Below, piece by piece: positions 53,959-63,282 of a stretch of 64,000 nucleotides of DNA; position 1 is the stretch's first letter; each line of letters opens with the position of its first letter. A program made the translations under genes and the position numbers. The notes under the pieces are model-generated. The model saw only the letters and a list, made by a program, of their open reading frames with translations. It made no database searches and was not told the DNA's origin. The DNA comes from an uncultured Pseudomonadota bacterium (GTDB taxonomy: Bacteria > Myxococcota_A > UBA796 > CAJQPC01): assembly GCA_913060515.1 (NCBI GenBank), contig CAJXRZ010000031.1, positions 1 through 64,000 of the forward strand. The letters are read 5' to 3'.

Positions 53959-55797
53959 TCAGCGCACCACCAACACACTGCCACCGCGCGGCACCACATC
54001 CACCACCACGGTCCCGTCACCGGCGACCGTAAAAGTGCGCTCACTGCCCACCGGCCACACTTCGACAAGGGTGGTCCCAGGCGGAAAAGTGACGGGCATT
54101 CCGTTGCCCTCGAAGGCGGTGTGAGAGCTGTGGTCATCGTTGACGTTGAGCACGACCAAGGCGACCTCGGTCTCGGTGGCCCGCTCAAAGGCGTAGATAC
54201 CGGCGTCTTCCTCTGAGCCTGTGCGGTCGCTGGCCCAGCGGGTGTTGAAGTCCCCTCGCCTGAGAGGCTCTAGCTCCTTGCGCAGGGAAATGAGCGCCTG
54301 CGTGTGCACAAACAGGTCCCCGTCCCTGTCAAAGTTGCTCTCCCACATCGGCTCGCGGTTGGCGGGGTCATTGCCGCCGAAGAAGCCCTGTTCGGTTCCG
54401 TAGTAGATGCAGGGGATGCCGTCTTCCGTCAGCAGGAAGAAGATGGCCGACTTGAGAGCCGGAATGCTGGGTTGGTCGTAGAGAAACCGGGGGATGTCAT
54501 GGTTGTCGATGAAGTTGACCAGGATGTCCTGAGGGGCATGACCGGCCCCGCGTACCTTGGGCGTCGCGCCGTAGTTCTGGCTGCGCACAGCGACCAGATC
54601 TTCGATCTTGGAGGTGGGCCCACTGTACTTAAAGACCTCGTCGAAGACCTGGAACTTCTGTGAGAAGTAGAACACCGAGTCCACGCCTTGGTAGTCCTCG
54701 CCGCCGCTGTTGTCGCTGTGGGAGCAGCCCACGAACTGGCCATCGCTGGACTGGTACGGATAGTTGCCCAGCTTGTCCGTCATGGTGTCGCAGGTATAGC
54801 TGCCGATGAGCGGGTCGCTGCCGTCAAAGGCCTCGCCAAACATCAGGAACTTCTCTTTTCCCGCCGCAGCCGCGTTCTGGCGAATGGCCGGCGCGAAGGT
54901 GTTCCAGAAGTCGTTCTCCACATGCTTGAGGGTGTCGATGCGGAATCCGTCCAGGTCCGCGGTGGTGATCCAGTAGGTGAAGACCTCGATGAGGGCCTGC
55001 TGCACGGCGGGGTTGGTCGTATCCAAGTCCTTGAGACCGCCAGGAAAGTCCCCGCGCTCGACCTGGTCTCGCTGGTTCCAGTCGGTGACCCTGCCGCGGC
55101 GGTTGTACCAGTCGGGGTTGTGGAACTGTGCTGGTTCGGGGGGCATGCGGTTGAGCTCGGGCATGTAGACCCACTCAATGGGCGCATCCCCGCTCTCGCC
55201 AAGGCTGGTCCAGCCCTGCACCCGGCGCTCGTCGTAGGCCGGATCCCACTCCGAGATGATCTCCAGAGGGTCCCCGTTGGCGCCGGAGCCATAGACTGTG
55301 CTGTCGGCCGCGCCGTTGCGGTTGATGTCGTAGTAGAAGAGCTGCCCGATGTGGTTCACGACGATGTCCAGGATGACCAGAATGCCGTTGTCATGGAGCA
55401 CGTCCACCATCTCCCGCAGCTTGGCGATGTCGCCAAAGTGCGGGTTTACGCCCATAAAGTCCTGGGTCCAGTATCCGTGATACGAGGCCACATCGGCGTC
55501 CTCTTCCACGTTGGTCACCACTGGTGAGATCCACACGGTCGTGACACCCAGATCCGTCAGGTAGTCGACGTTGTCGATGACGCCCTGGTAATCGCCGCCC
55601 ATGTAGCGGGCGAGCACATCCGGATTCTGTGTGACGTTGTAGTCGTTGTTCACATCGCCATTGGCGAAGCGGTCGATGAGGATCTGATAGATGACCTCGT
55701 CGCGCCAGTCGTCCACATGGGTCTCAATGACCGGGGGCTCGGCGTAGGCGCCCGGATCGACACAGGCCAACTGACTCATCAAAAGAACAGACAACAT
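53959..55797 (-). CDS. Alpha-amylase family (GH13) lipoprotein
   Basis: A 612-residue glycoside hydrolase. The ATG at 55797 was chosen because GGAGG lies 8 nt upstream; it gives MLSVLLMSQLAC, a lipobox with Cys12, and overlaps the glucoamylase stop as TGATG. GH13 regions are intact: DIVVNHIG (region I, about 146-153), DGFRIDTLKHV (region II, nucleophile Asp, about 283-293), MFGEAFD (region III, acid/base Glu, about 317), FIDNHDIPRF (region IV, about 428). An N-terminal strand and a C-terminal beta domain complete it. It should cleave alpha-1,4 glucans at the cell surface. Confidence 0.93.
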   Translation of the reverse strand: MLSVLLMSQLACVDPGAYAEPPVIETHVDDWRDEVIYQILIDRFANGDVNNDYNVTQNPDVLARYMGGDYQGVIDNVDYLTDLGVTTVWISPVVTNVEEDADVASYHGYWTQDFMGVNPHFGDIAKLREMVDVLHDNGILVILDIVVNHIGQLFYYDINRNGAADSTVYGSGANGDPLEIISEWDPAYDERRVQGWTSLGESGDAPIEWVYMPELNRMPPEPAQFHNPDWYNRRGRVTDWNQRDQVERGDFPGGLKDLDTTNPAVQQALIEVFTYWITTADLDGFRIDTLKHVENDFWNTFAPAIRQNAAAAGKEKFLMFGEAFDGSDPLIGSYTCDTMTDKLGNYPYQSSDGQFVGCSHSDNSGGEDYQGVDSVFYFSQKFQVFDEVFKYSGPTSKIEDLVAVRSQNYGATPKVRGAGHAPQDILVNFIDNHDIPRFLYDQPSIPALKSAIFFLLTEDGIPCIYYGTEQGFFGGNDPANREPMWESNFDRDGDLFVHTQALISLRKELEPLRRGDFNTRWASDRTGSEEDAGIYAFERATETEVALVVLNVNDDHSSHTAFEGNGMPVTFPPGTTLVEVWPVGSERTFTVAGDGTVVVDVVPRGGSVLVVR

Positions 55798-57956
55798 CAG
55801 CTTCTCCTCCGTCGCATCATCATCAAGGTGGCCAGACCAAAGAGCCATGAGCCGCCCGCCGCGCCGCCGGTGCAACCGCAATCTGGCTGGGTCACGTAAG
55901 GGCCGCCGGTATCGGGGTTCCCGGTGTCCAAGTCCGCGCACTCCTCGCCCAGTTGGTCGCGGGTGTGCATCTGTAGGGCGTAAAGCCCCGAGCCAAAGCC
56001 CATCATGGGTGCCGGGCCGGCAAAGTCGCCGTTGTTGGGATCAAAGAGCTCCGGGACAATCAGGTTGTTGGCCTGGGCTTGGGCGGTGATCCAGTCCTCG
56101 AGGGCGGCGGCCTCGTCATAGCGGCAGGCCCGGCGCAGCGATTCAGCGACCCGCAGGTCGATCATCAGCCACTCGTAGCTGTCGTAGAGGTCCCCGTCGT
56201 CGTTGCGCATGAAGCCGCGGCCATGGGGCACCCGCAGACCGGCATCCCAGGCGTCGTAGCTGGTCTCGAAGGCATCGGAGCGCGGGTCCAGTGTGCCGTT
56301 GTTGAAGGCATCCACGGCGGCCAAGTCCAGGGCGGGATCCCCGTTCTGCAGCTCCTCCAAGTTGCCAGCCAAGACCCCGTCCTGGGTGAGCAGCTGGTCT
56401 GCGATGGCCAGCGCCAGAGCGTCGGCGTTGTCCCGGTACTCTTGCGCTCTGGGGTCCCCTACCCGCTCGGCCATCTGAGCCGCTTCACGCAGGCCGCGCA
56501 CCGCCCAAGTGGAGGTGTAGGTGAAGTGCTTCTGGTTCCCATTCCAGTGCTCTTCCCAGATGGAGGAGTCCGGCGCGATGAGACCGGTGGTGGGCTCGAT
56601 GAGTCGAACGAGGACATCGGCGGTCTGGTCGAAGAGCGCTTCGCTGTGTTGCTCGACAAAGGACGTGTCGTCGGCATCCTTGACGTACATGCCAGCGGAC
56701 CAGAGGTAGAGCCCGAAGTTGTCGAACTCGACGTTGGGGCCGTCCTGATCCACATCGGTCCACTCTTGGCCGTTGCCGTAGATGCGACAGATGCTCAGGG
56801 CGTGGTCCATTCCCCCCACATAGGAGGTCCACTCACCGGTCTTGCCGGGCTGGATCTGGAAGGCCAAGGCGTCCCGGGCCTCCTGGTGGTGACCGGCGGC
56901 GCTCAGACCGCGGATTCCGTAGGCGCCGTCACGCACCCAGGCGATGTTCCAGATGTGCTGGAAGGCGCCGACCGGGGCCGAGAGCGGCAGGCTGGCGAGC
57001 ACCTGACCGAAGGCGTCCCCTTCTTCCCGAACTTGGCCCATCTTCAGAAAGGCCAGGGCCTGGAGGTAGACTTGGCGCTCCTCCTCACTGAGCCCGGCGG
57101 GGGCTTGGCCCTCGGCGTGCCAGGACGTCCAAAAGTCCCGCTCGGACTGGATGAGCTCGGTGGCGCTGCGTGATGCGATGTAGTCGCTCACCGCGCTGCT
57201 CTGGTCGCCCCAGCCGCTGGAGAAGGCCATGACCACACCGACCGTGGTGACCTCGCCGGGGGCCAGGGTCTTGTCCCATTGGAAGGCGCCGATGCGGTCA
57301 TCGCCGGAGGAGCCTTCGCAGGCGTCCAGATCCCATCCCTGCTGAACCGCGTAGTAGGGGTCGTTTGGGGAGCAGTCTCGGCGAGTGGGCGATGTCAGTG
57401 GGACCAGATCAAAGCCCAAGCTGCTGTTCTGTCCGGCGACGTAGAGGCCCTCTCCTCGCGGCTGGATGTACTCGTTCTCGTTGCTGGTGTCGCCGACGAG
57501 CAGGTTGTGCAGGGAGAAGAGGGAGAGCTCCGCGCTGCTGCTGCCCGTGTTCTCTACTTGGAGGATCTGCACCAACACCGGGGCGTCCATGCCCATGGGA
57601 ACAAAGGCCCACTCGGTGATGCTCAGGTCGCCTTGGGTGCGGTCCGCCCACATCAAGCCCGTACCCGTCTCCATGCCGTAATCGCTGGCGCTGTTGAGCC
57701 ACTGGCCGCTGCCGTTGATCCGCAGACCAAAGGCGGAGTCGTACATCAAGTCGCGTACGGGCTGATCTTCTGGGCTGTACTGCTGGTACAGGTGGTCCGA
57801 GAATGTGTCGACCAGGGCCCCAGAGCTGTGGCCCGCGTTGAACACGGCCACGCCGTATCCATTGGCGGAGACCAGCTTTGGGTAGGAGAAGTGCGGCTCT
57901 ACAGCGCCTGCAGGGGCGGAGAGCAGAGCAACGAGAGGGAGCACGAGAGGGAGCAT
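55797..57956 (-). CDS. Glucoamylase-like (GH15) protein with MYXO-CTERM-like anchor
   Basis: A 719-residue secreted hydrolase. The ATG at 57956 gives the signal peptide MLPLVLPLVALLSAPAGA; a start 33 bp earlier is possible but adds non-signal residues. Residues about 20-270 form a beta-sandwich, and 290-640 an alpha/alpha barrel with FQHIWNIAWVRDGAYGIRGLSAAGHH and WEEHWNGNQKHFTYTSTWAVRGL, as in GH15. After a Thr/Gly/Asp linker the end reads CGCTGGAAGG, then LFGLATLMMM, then RRRRS. This is the layout of MYXO-CTERM tails, which direct surface sorting in Myxococcota. It releases glucose from starch ends. Confidence 0.82.
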   Translation of the reverse strand: MLPLVLPLVALLSAPAGAVEPHFSYPKLVSANGYGVAVFNAGHSSGALVDTFSDHLYQQYSPEDQPVRDLMYDSAFGLRINGSGQWLNSASDYGMETGTGLMWADRTQGDLSITEWAFVPMGMDAPVLVQILQVENTGSSSAELSLFSLHNLLVGDTSNENEYIQPRGEGLYVAGQNSSLGFDLVPLTSPTRRDCSPNDPYYAVQQGWDLDACEGSSGDDRIGAFQWDKTLAPGEVTTVGVVMAFSSGWGDQSSAVSDYIASRSATELIQSERDFWTSWHAEGQAPAGLSEEERQVYLQALAFLKMGQVREEGDAFGQVLASLPLSAPVGAFQHIWNIAWVRDGAYGIRGLSAAGHHQEARDALAFQIQPGKTGEWTSYVGGMDHALSICRIYGNGQEWTDVDQDGPNVEFDNFGLYLWSAGMYVKDADDTSFVEQHSEALFDQTADVLVRLIEPTTGLIAPDSSIWEEHWNGNQKHFTYTSTWAVRGLREAAQMAERVGDPRAQEYRDNADALALAIADQLLTQDGVLAGNLEELQNGDPALDLAAVDAFNNGTLDPRSDAFETSYDAWDAGLRVPHGRGFMRNDDGDLYDSYEWLMIDLRVAESLRRACRYDEAAALEDWITAQAQANNLIVPELFDPNNGDFAGPAPMMGFGSGLYALQMHTRDQLGEECADLDTGNPDTGGPYVTQPDCGCTGGAAGGSWLFGLATLMMMRRRRS

Positions 57957-58111
57957 GGGTCCACCGAGGGGGAGGTGAAGGTAGACCATGGACCGGTGGG
58001 GGCCGCAATGGTCACGACATCTCTTTCGGCGCTTGAACTCCTAGGGCTTGGGTCCAAGAGGGTCCCGAGACGCCTCAAACCCGCCTCCGCGCCCAAGGGA
58101 CGCACGTGGCC

Positions 58112-59080
58112 CTACTCCAGCTCGCACTCCTCGCTGTTCTCCTCGCAGAGCGCGTGGCAGAAGTCCTCTTCGATGGCCTCTACGCCACCGTCCTTCTGAC
58201 GACCGCTTGCATCTTCGATGCGCACGCGAACGCAGCCTTGGGGGTCCTCGCAGCCCACGCAGCGCACACCGGCGCTCGCGACACTCTCGCAGTAGTCCAA
58301 CTCGTAGTAGGCGCTCAGTTGACTGGCCCCAATCAAACCGGACAGGGCCACGTGACCCAAGCTGGAGCCGTCAGGAGCGATGGTGGCGTCGATGCGCAGC
58401 TCTTCCATGTCCAGAGCGCCAAGGTCCGTGGCCAGGGAGATGTGGCGACCGGTCCAGCTTACTTGGGGTTCGGGGTAGTTGAAGAAGCCTTGGAGCTGCT
58501 GGGTGCTCGCGCAGGTGTCCTGAGCACCATTGGCCACCTGGCCCAGGGTCAGGGTTCCTTCGGCGTCCATCTGACCTCGGCCCCAGATCCAGCCGCGCAG
58601 CAGGTCCTCTAGGCTGGAGTCCTGGGTGCTCGGGACCACCATGGTGGACTGGCTGAGCATGACAAAGTCATAGGACAGAGCGCCGAGCTCCTCCTGGGTC
58701 AAGGTCAGCTCGCCTCCATAGGGGCTCGTGGTGAAGGTGCTCTCCACATACTGGCAGCCGGTGTCCAACCACCAGGTGTAGGTGGTGTTGGCCAGCAAGG
58801 ACTCCGTGGGCCGGATGGTGACCACGTCGTTGAGCTCTTCGAGCTCGGTCTCCACGCCGATGATGGAGCCCGTTCCGTCGAAGTCTCCGTCGATCTGGAC
58901 CTGAATCTCCACACCCGCTGCGTCAACCACCTCTCGGGTCGCTGGCGTGTAGTCCATGACCCAAGCGCAGGCTGGCTGCTCCCAGCCCGTGTCCGAGTCC
59001 ACGACAAAGTCGTTGTTCAGGCTGCCACCCAGAATGGCAGCGCCGCCAATCCAGCATCCGGCCAAGGTGAACAACAACAT
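58112..59080 (-). CDS. Lipoprotein with Ig-like domain, unknown function
   Basis: A 322-residue protein. MLLFTLAGC is a lipobox signal with Cys9. Residues about 40-115 (MDYTPATREVVDAAGVEIQVQIDGDFDGTG; TIRPTESLLANTTYTWWL) look like a bacterial Ig-like SbsA/Big_5 domain. The C-terminus is Cys-rich (RCVGCEDPQGC; CHALCEENSEEC). It lies in a run of lipoprotein genes and I do not recognise its function. Confidence 0.65.
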   Translation of the reverse strand: MLLFTLAGCWIGGAAILGGSLNNDFVVDSDTGWEQPACAWVMDYTPATREVVDAAGVEIQVQIDGDFDGTGSIIGVETELEELNDVVTIRPTESLLANTTYTWWLDTGCQYVESTFTTSPYGGELTLTQEELGALSYDFVMLSQSTMVVPSTQDSSLEDLLRGWIWGRGQMDAEGTLTLGQVANGAQDTCASTQQLQGFFNYPEPQVSWTGRHISLATDLGALDMEELRIDATIAPDGSSLGHVALSGLIGASQLSAYYELDYCESVASAGVRCVGCEDPQGCVRVRIEDASGRQKDGGVEAIEEDFCHALCEENSEECELE

Positions 59081-59176
59081 TGGGGTCTCCTTCTTGCCGA
59101 GCTGAGCCGGCTCCTGCCACTTGGATCATGCCCCGGAGAGCCAACAGCCGCCAGTGAAGGTGCAGCTGGCGTGGGG

Positions 59177-61516
59177 CTACTCGCAGATTCCTGCGCTGTT
59201 GCAGCTCTCAGTTCCCGAGCAATCTGCCGTTGTTGCACACTGAGTACAGGAAGTGGCGGCCCCAGTGGTGGACTGAATCAGAGAATCCCCCGAGAGCACC
59301 GCGAAGCCCGGCACATTTACCCCCGTGCCATAGGTGCAGCTCGCCCCTGCGCACATGGTGTCGTAGTCGTCGTAGCCGCTGACAAAGCCCTCGGCCCAGA
59401 CCAGCTCGAAGGGGTCGATGGCGCAGTTGTTGTTGGTGCTCCACTGCACCTCAAAGGCGTAGAGCCCCGGCTCTGGGAAGGTGATGTAGCGGAACTTCTT
59501 CCACTGCCCATCGAGCCAGTTGACGGTCATGATGGTGCTGCCCTCGATGCTCAAGCTCAGCGCATCGTTGCCCATCAGGCCGATGGTGTAGCTCAGGGGG
59601 TCATCACAGCCGATGTTTAGATAGCCACGGAAGCGACCGGCACCCTCGGAGTCGGTGCTGATGGACGAGGGCCAGGAGTTGGTCGGGCTGTAGTTTCCGG
59701 CCGAGGCCGAGTAGTCCGTACCGCAGCGGTTGGAGTAGTCCAGCTCACTGGCCGTCTCGCTCACCGCGTAGGTCGAGGAGAGTCCCTCAAGCGAGGTCAT
59801 GAAGGAGGCCAGATTGGTGGAATCGTGGGTGTTCAGGCCGGTGCTCAGCTCGCCGATCAGGGCGCAGGCGCCCTCCTGCACAGGGCTCTCGACCGCGGAG
59901 CCACCCGTCGGACTGCCGATGATGGTGGGGTCGCTGCAGTCGTTGTCCACCGAGCCATCACAGTCGGTGTCGGCAGAGTCGCAGACCTCGTAGGCGGAGA
60001 CATTGACCACTGCATCTGCATCGTCGCAGTCCGTGTTGTCGTCGACATAGCCGCTGGGTGCCTCGCACTGGGTGGTAGCCGACGCGCTGTCATCGCCGTA
60101 GCCGTCGCAGTCCGAGTCCGGGTACCAGTCGGAGGCGTCAGAGGCGCCGTTGTCGACGCTGCCATCGCAGTCATCGTCCAGGCTGTTGCAGACCTCTGAG
60201 CCGGCAGGATTGACGCTGGCGTCCGTGTCCAGACAGTCGCTGCTGTCGCTGACCCAGCCGCTGGGCTGGTCGCAGGCCGTGGTGGTGTAGCTGCTGCTGC
60301 CGTAGCCATCGGAGTCGTAGTCGATGTACCAGGTGCTGGCGTCGGCGGCATCGTCGTTGTCCACGGTGCCATCGCAGTCATCGTCGATGCTGTTGCAGAG
60401 CTCTGTGGCCCCAGGACTCACAGCACTGCTGGCGTCATCGCAGTCCAGGGCGTTGCCCACGGCGCCGGAAGGCTGGGTGCAGGCCTCGACCGTGCTGGCG
60501 GCGTCGCCATAGCCGTCGGCGTCGGCATCGCTGTACCAAGTGGCCGCATCCGAGGCCTCCTCGTCCACGATGGAGTCGCAGTCATCGTCCTGGGTGTTGC
60601 AGACCTCGCTGCCGGCCGGGTTGATGGCCGCGTCCCCGTCATCACAGTCCGTGGCGTCGGCCACCGAGCCTGTGGGCTGAGTGCAGTCCCGAACGCTGCT
60701 GTCGGGGTTTCCGTAGCTGTCGGCGTCGGCGTCGGTGTACCAAGACAGCGCGTCGGCCGCGTCGTCGTCCACGGCGCCGTTGCAGTCATCGTCCAGGCTG
60801 TTGCACAGCTCGGTCGCGCCGGGGTTGATGTCTGCCGTGCTGTCATCGCAGTCCTGGTCGTTGTCCAAGTAGCCGCTGGGGGCCTCGCAGCCGGGAGCGG
60901 TGTTGTCCGGGTCGCCGTAGCCGTCGGAGTCTGTGTCGGCGTACCAGGTGCTGGCGTCGACCGCGCTGTCCTCGTCGACAAAGCCGTTGCAGTCGTTGTC
61001 GATGCCGTCACAGAACTCCTCAGCATCGGGAGAGACGTTGACGTTGGCATCATCACACTCCTCACAAGCCGCGTAGCCGTCCCCGTCTGCATCCTCATAG
61101 CCAACGGAGCCATCGCAGTTGTAGTCGTTGGGGTCCGTGCAGTCGTCTTCTGGGGCGCCTGGGTAGTAGGCGGTGTCGCCGTCATCGCAGTCCCCCTCGC
61201 TGGAGACCGTGCCGAAGGGGGCCTGGCATGCTGTGGTCCCAGAGCCGCTGCCAAAGCCATCGCCGTCCGAGTCGATGTACCAGGTCTCCGCATCCACAGC
61301 GTCGGTGTCGACCACGCCATCGCAGTTGTTGTCCAGGCCATCGCAGATCTCCTCTGCGCCGGGGAAGATGGCCGCGTTGGCATCGTCGCAGTCCAAGGCC
61401 GCACCCACGCCATCGCCGTCTTCGTCCACGAAGGTGCCCGTATCGACCAGAGCCCCAGTGTCGACGTTTACGTCCTTGGTTCGGCAAGCGAGCGAGAGCA
61501 GCAGGAGCAGGGACAT
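59177..61516 (-). CDS. MopE-type Cys/Asp-repeat lipoprotein with PA14-like C-terminus
   Basis: A 779-residue protein. MSLLLLLSLAC is a lipobox signal. Eight copies of a 'putative metal-binding motif' occur between about residues 40 and 500, each with DCDD, a G/P-x-E-x-C and a D-x-D-C-D/N-G core (ANAAIFPGAEEICDGLDNNC is the first). These Asp-rich loops are expected to bind calcium or copper. Between them lie TWYxDxDxDGYG spacers. The C-terminal 200 residues (SISTDSEGAGRFRGYLNIGCDDPLSYTIGL; FPEPGLYAFEVQWS) resemble PA14/GLEYA carbohydrate-binding domains, then a short Cys-rich tail. Common in Myxococcota surface proteins. Confidence 0.85.
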   Translation of the reverse strand: MSLLLLLSLACRTKDVNVDTGALVDTGTFVDEDGDGVGAALDCDDANAAIFPGAEEICDGLDNNCDGVVDTDAVDAETWYIDSDGDGFGSGSGTTACQAPFGTVSSEGDCDDGDTAYYPGAPEDDCTDPNDYNCDGSVGYEDADGDGYAACEECDDANVNVSPDAEEFCDGIDNDCNGFVDEDSAVDASTWYADTDSDGYGDPDNTAPGCEAPSGYLDNDQDCDDSTADINPGATELCNSLDDDCNGAVDDDAADALSWYTDADADSYGNPDSSVRDCTQPTGSVADATDCDDGDAAINPAGSEVCNTQDDDCDSIVDEEASDAATWYSDADADGYGDAASTVEACTQPSGAVGNALDCDDASSAVSPGATELCNSIDDDCDGTVDNDDAADASTWYIDYDSDGYGSSSYTTTACDQPSGWVSDSSDCLDTDASVNPAGSEVCNSLDDDCDGSVDNGASDASDWYPDSDCDGYGDDSASATTQCEAPSGYVDDNTDCDDADAVVNVSAYEVCDSADTDCDGSVDNDCSDPTIIGSPTGGSAVESPVQEGACALIGELSTGLNTHDSTNLASFMTSLEGLSSTYAVSETASELDYSNRCGTDYSASAGNYSPTNSWPSSISTDSEGAGRFRGYLNIGCDDPLSYTIGLMGNDALSLSIEGSTIMTVNWLDGQWKKFRYITFPEPGLYAFEVQWSTNNNCAIDPFELVWAEGFVSGYDDYDTMCAGASCTYGTGVNVPGFAVLSGDSLIQSTTGAATSCTQCATTADCSGTESCNSAGICE

Positions 61517-61602
61517 TCAGGCCTTCCGGGTTCAGGCGCCCATTCTACCGCTCAGAGAGCGAAAGGTTGGAGCATCTTGTGACACTCCTTCCCAAGCGCA
61601 GC

Positions 61603-61932
61603 CTAATCACACTCCGTTACGGTCTCGCCTTCGCACTCGACCTGTCCGACGATGGCCTGGGGGTCCTCGCTTGGGTCCTCCAAGGTCAACTCGCAGGCGC
61701 TGGCGTCCAGGTTCTCACCGCCGCCCTCGTCCTCGTACACAAAGTCGCACACCGCCTCGCAGGGCAGCTCGCTGCGCTCCAGGTCAAAGGCCGCCTCCAG
61801 GTCGGCCAGCAGCTCTTCGGAGACCTCGAAGGTGGTCATTGGAAAGGGCTCGGGCTCCGGGCAGTCCGGGCTGCCGCAGGCGGCCAGGGTGAGGGGCAAG
61901 ATCAGGGCGCTCATCAGGGTCAGGGTACGCAT
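61603..61932 (-). CDS. Small Cys- and Glu-rich lipoprotein
   Basis: A 109-residue protein. The ATG at 61932 has GGAG 9 nt upstream; a longer frame to 62211 would prefix unrelated residues. MRTLTLMSALILPLTLAAC is a clear lipoprotein signal. The mature part is acidic with five further Cys (PDCPEPE, PCEAVCDF, ACELT, VECEG, TECD). Function unknown. Confidence 0.65.
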   Translation of the reverse strand: MRTLTLMSALILPLTLAACGSPDCPEPEPFPMTTFEVSEELLADLEAAFDLERSELPCEAVCDFVYEDEGGGENLDASACELTLEDPSEDPQAIVGQVECEGETVTECD

Positions 61933-62054
61933 GGTGTTTGTCTCCGATGGCCACACAAGCAAGAGCGATGCCAAGCACGAGGCCGGTGTGATTTCAGACA
62001 CATAGAGCAGCCTCCACGAGCGCACCCAGCCGAAGCACGACAGCCAGGTCCCGG

Positions 62055-63176
62055 TCAGCGGGCCCAGGCGGGCGGCTTCATGATGTGCAGGACAGGGGCT
62101 AGCTCGCCGAGCTTCACGGTCTCCGAGCGAACGCGGTTGCCGTCTATGTCGACCATGGACTTGGCCAGCTCGGCGTCGGTGACGAAGCTGTCTCCCACCC
62201 GCTCCCCGCAAAGGGTCAGCTCCACCCGCTCGGGCGAGGCCAGGGCCGCCGCAGGGAACACAAAGTGCCCAAAGGCGCAGCGCCAGAGGGTCAAGCGCTC
62301 CAAGGTCTCCGGAAAGTCCGGCTCATAGACCAGGGAACCGCTGAAGTTGACCTCGCGCAGCTGGGTCTCCCGAAGATCGAGCTCGCCGACATCAAAGCCG
62401 CTCAGCGAGAGCCTCCGCAGCGCCGGCGCCTTGCTCAGAACCTCCTTCAGGACGCGCGTCTGGAGCAACTCCTTGGCCTCGGGGTGCTGCCCATTGCCCG
62501 AGTTGTAGATCATGCTGATCCCCAGGGTCTGGATCTGGGAGAACCAGCTGGCCGAGGCCACAGCGCTCAAGTTTCCGCGGGGGGCCTGCAGATGCACGCT
62601 GTGGAGCTTGGGCAGCGCCATCTCGGCCAGGGCCTGAACCGATCCCGGGGTCAGGTTGACCCAAAGCTCTCTGAGCTCGCTGCCTGTGTGCCCCAGCATG
62701 CTCAGGGACGCATCCAGCACGCGCCGGGGCTCACTGAGCCTCAGCGAGTGGAAGAGACGCAGGCGCACATCCGGCACTCCGCGCAGGAAGCACACATGCC
62801 AAGCCTTGGGGGCCGGCCGCTCAAAGTCAGGCGCCGAGGTCTCCAGCTCCTGGCAGACGCCATCCACAAGGGCATCCATCTCGGGCCCAGTGGGCAGAGT
62901 CAACAAGGGGGTGAGCAGGTCTTTGTTCCACATGATGCGAAGGGCGCGCAGGCCATCCGCATCGCGAATCTGCTGCCGAATGCCTGCCTCGCGAGCCGCC
63001 CACTGCTCAGGGCCCCCACCCTGAGAGACCAGCTCGGCGTTTCGAGCCTCGGCTTCAGCCAAGCGTCTGGCTTGCTCGAGATCTCCCCCAGCGCGGTCCA
63101 AGAGCACCTTGGCCTGAGAGAAGCCCACCCCGTGGGAGCGGTTGAGGGCCTTGAGATCTTCGATGTTCACATTCAC
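62055..63176 (-). CDS. UBA/TS-N-like domain with leucine-rich-repeat-like protein
   Basis: A 373-residue cytoplasmic protein. The GTG at 63176 was chosen because GGAG lies 6 nt upstream; a GTG 15 bp earlier is the alternative. Residues about 4-40 (IEDLKALNRSHGVGFSQAKVLLDRAGGDLEQARRLAEAEA) match the N-terminal domain of elongation factor Ts, a UBA fold. The rest (LRALRIMW; LRELWVNLTP; KLHSVHLQAP; LRRLSLSGFDVGELDLRETQLREVNFSG) has the LxxLxL rhythm of irregular leucine-rich repeats, as in the TIGR02996-type proteins of large-genome bacteria. A role in protein contacts is likely. The ribosome site lies in a hairpin (63184-63218). Confidence 0.65.
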   Translation of the reverse strand: MNVNIEDLKALNRSHGVGFSQAKVLLDRAGGDLEQARRLAEAEARNAELVSQGGGPEQWAAREAGIRQQIRDADGLRALRIMWNKDLLTPLLTLPTGPEMDALVDGVCQELETSAPDFERPAPKAWHVCFLRGVPDVRLRLFHSLRLSEPRRVLDASLSMLGHTGSELRELWVNLTPGSVQALAEMALPKLHSVHLQAPRGNLSAVASASWFSQIQTLGISMIYNSGNGQHPEAKELLQTRVLKEVLSKAPALRRLSLSGFDVGELDLRETQLREVNFSGSLVYEPDFPETLERLTLWRCAFGHFVFPAAALASPERVELTLCGERVGDSFVTDAELAKSMVDIDGNRVRSETVKLGELAPVLHIMKPPAWAR

Positions 63177-63183
63177 TGAAAGC

Positions 63184-63218
63184 TCCACCACCCAAGGACA
63201 GCGCCTTGGTTTGGTGGA
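63184..63218 (-). promoter_or_regulatory. Hairpin that sequesters the ribosome-binding site
   Basis: On the minus strand TCCACCA-AA-CCAAGG (63218-63204), loop of 6, CCTTGG-G-TGGTGGA (63197-63184). The GGA of the GGAG ribosome site (63186-63183) is inside the stem. It could lower or regulate translation of the UBA-like gene. Confidence 0.5.
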
Positions 63219-63237
63219 CTCAGCCTATGGAGGGGGC

Positions 63238-63272
63238 GAGCGCTGTTCGCGTGACAAGATGTAACAGCGCTC
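63238..63272 (-). terminator. Inverted repeat after the peroxiredoxin gene
   Basis: GAGCGCTGTT (63238-63247) and AACAGCGCTC (63263-63272) form a perfect 10-bp stem with a 15-nt loop, 10 bp after the stop codon. There is no U-run after it, so it is either a weak terminator or an mRNA-protecting hairpin. Confidence 0.45.
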
Positions 63273-63282
63273 GGCTATCCAA

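Noticed and set aside
59177-61516. The repeated DNA in the MopE-type gene as a possible CRISPR or satellite array
   Set aside because: The repeats are in frame, vary in sequence and length, and encode the Cys/Asp motif, so they are protein repeats.
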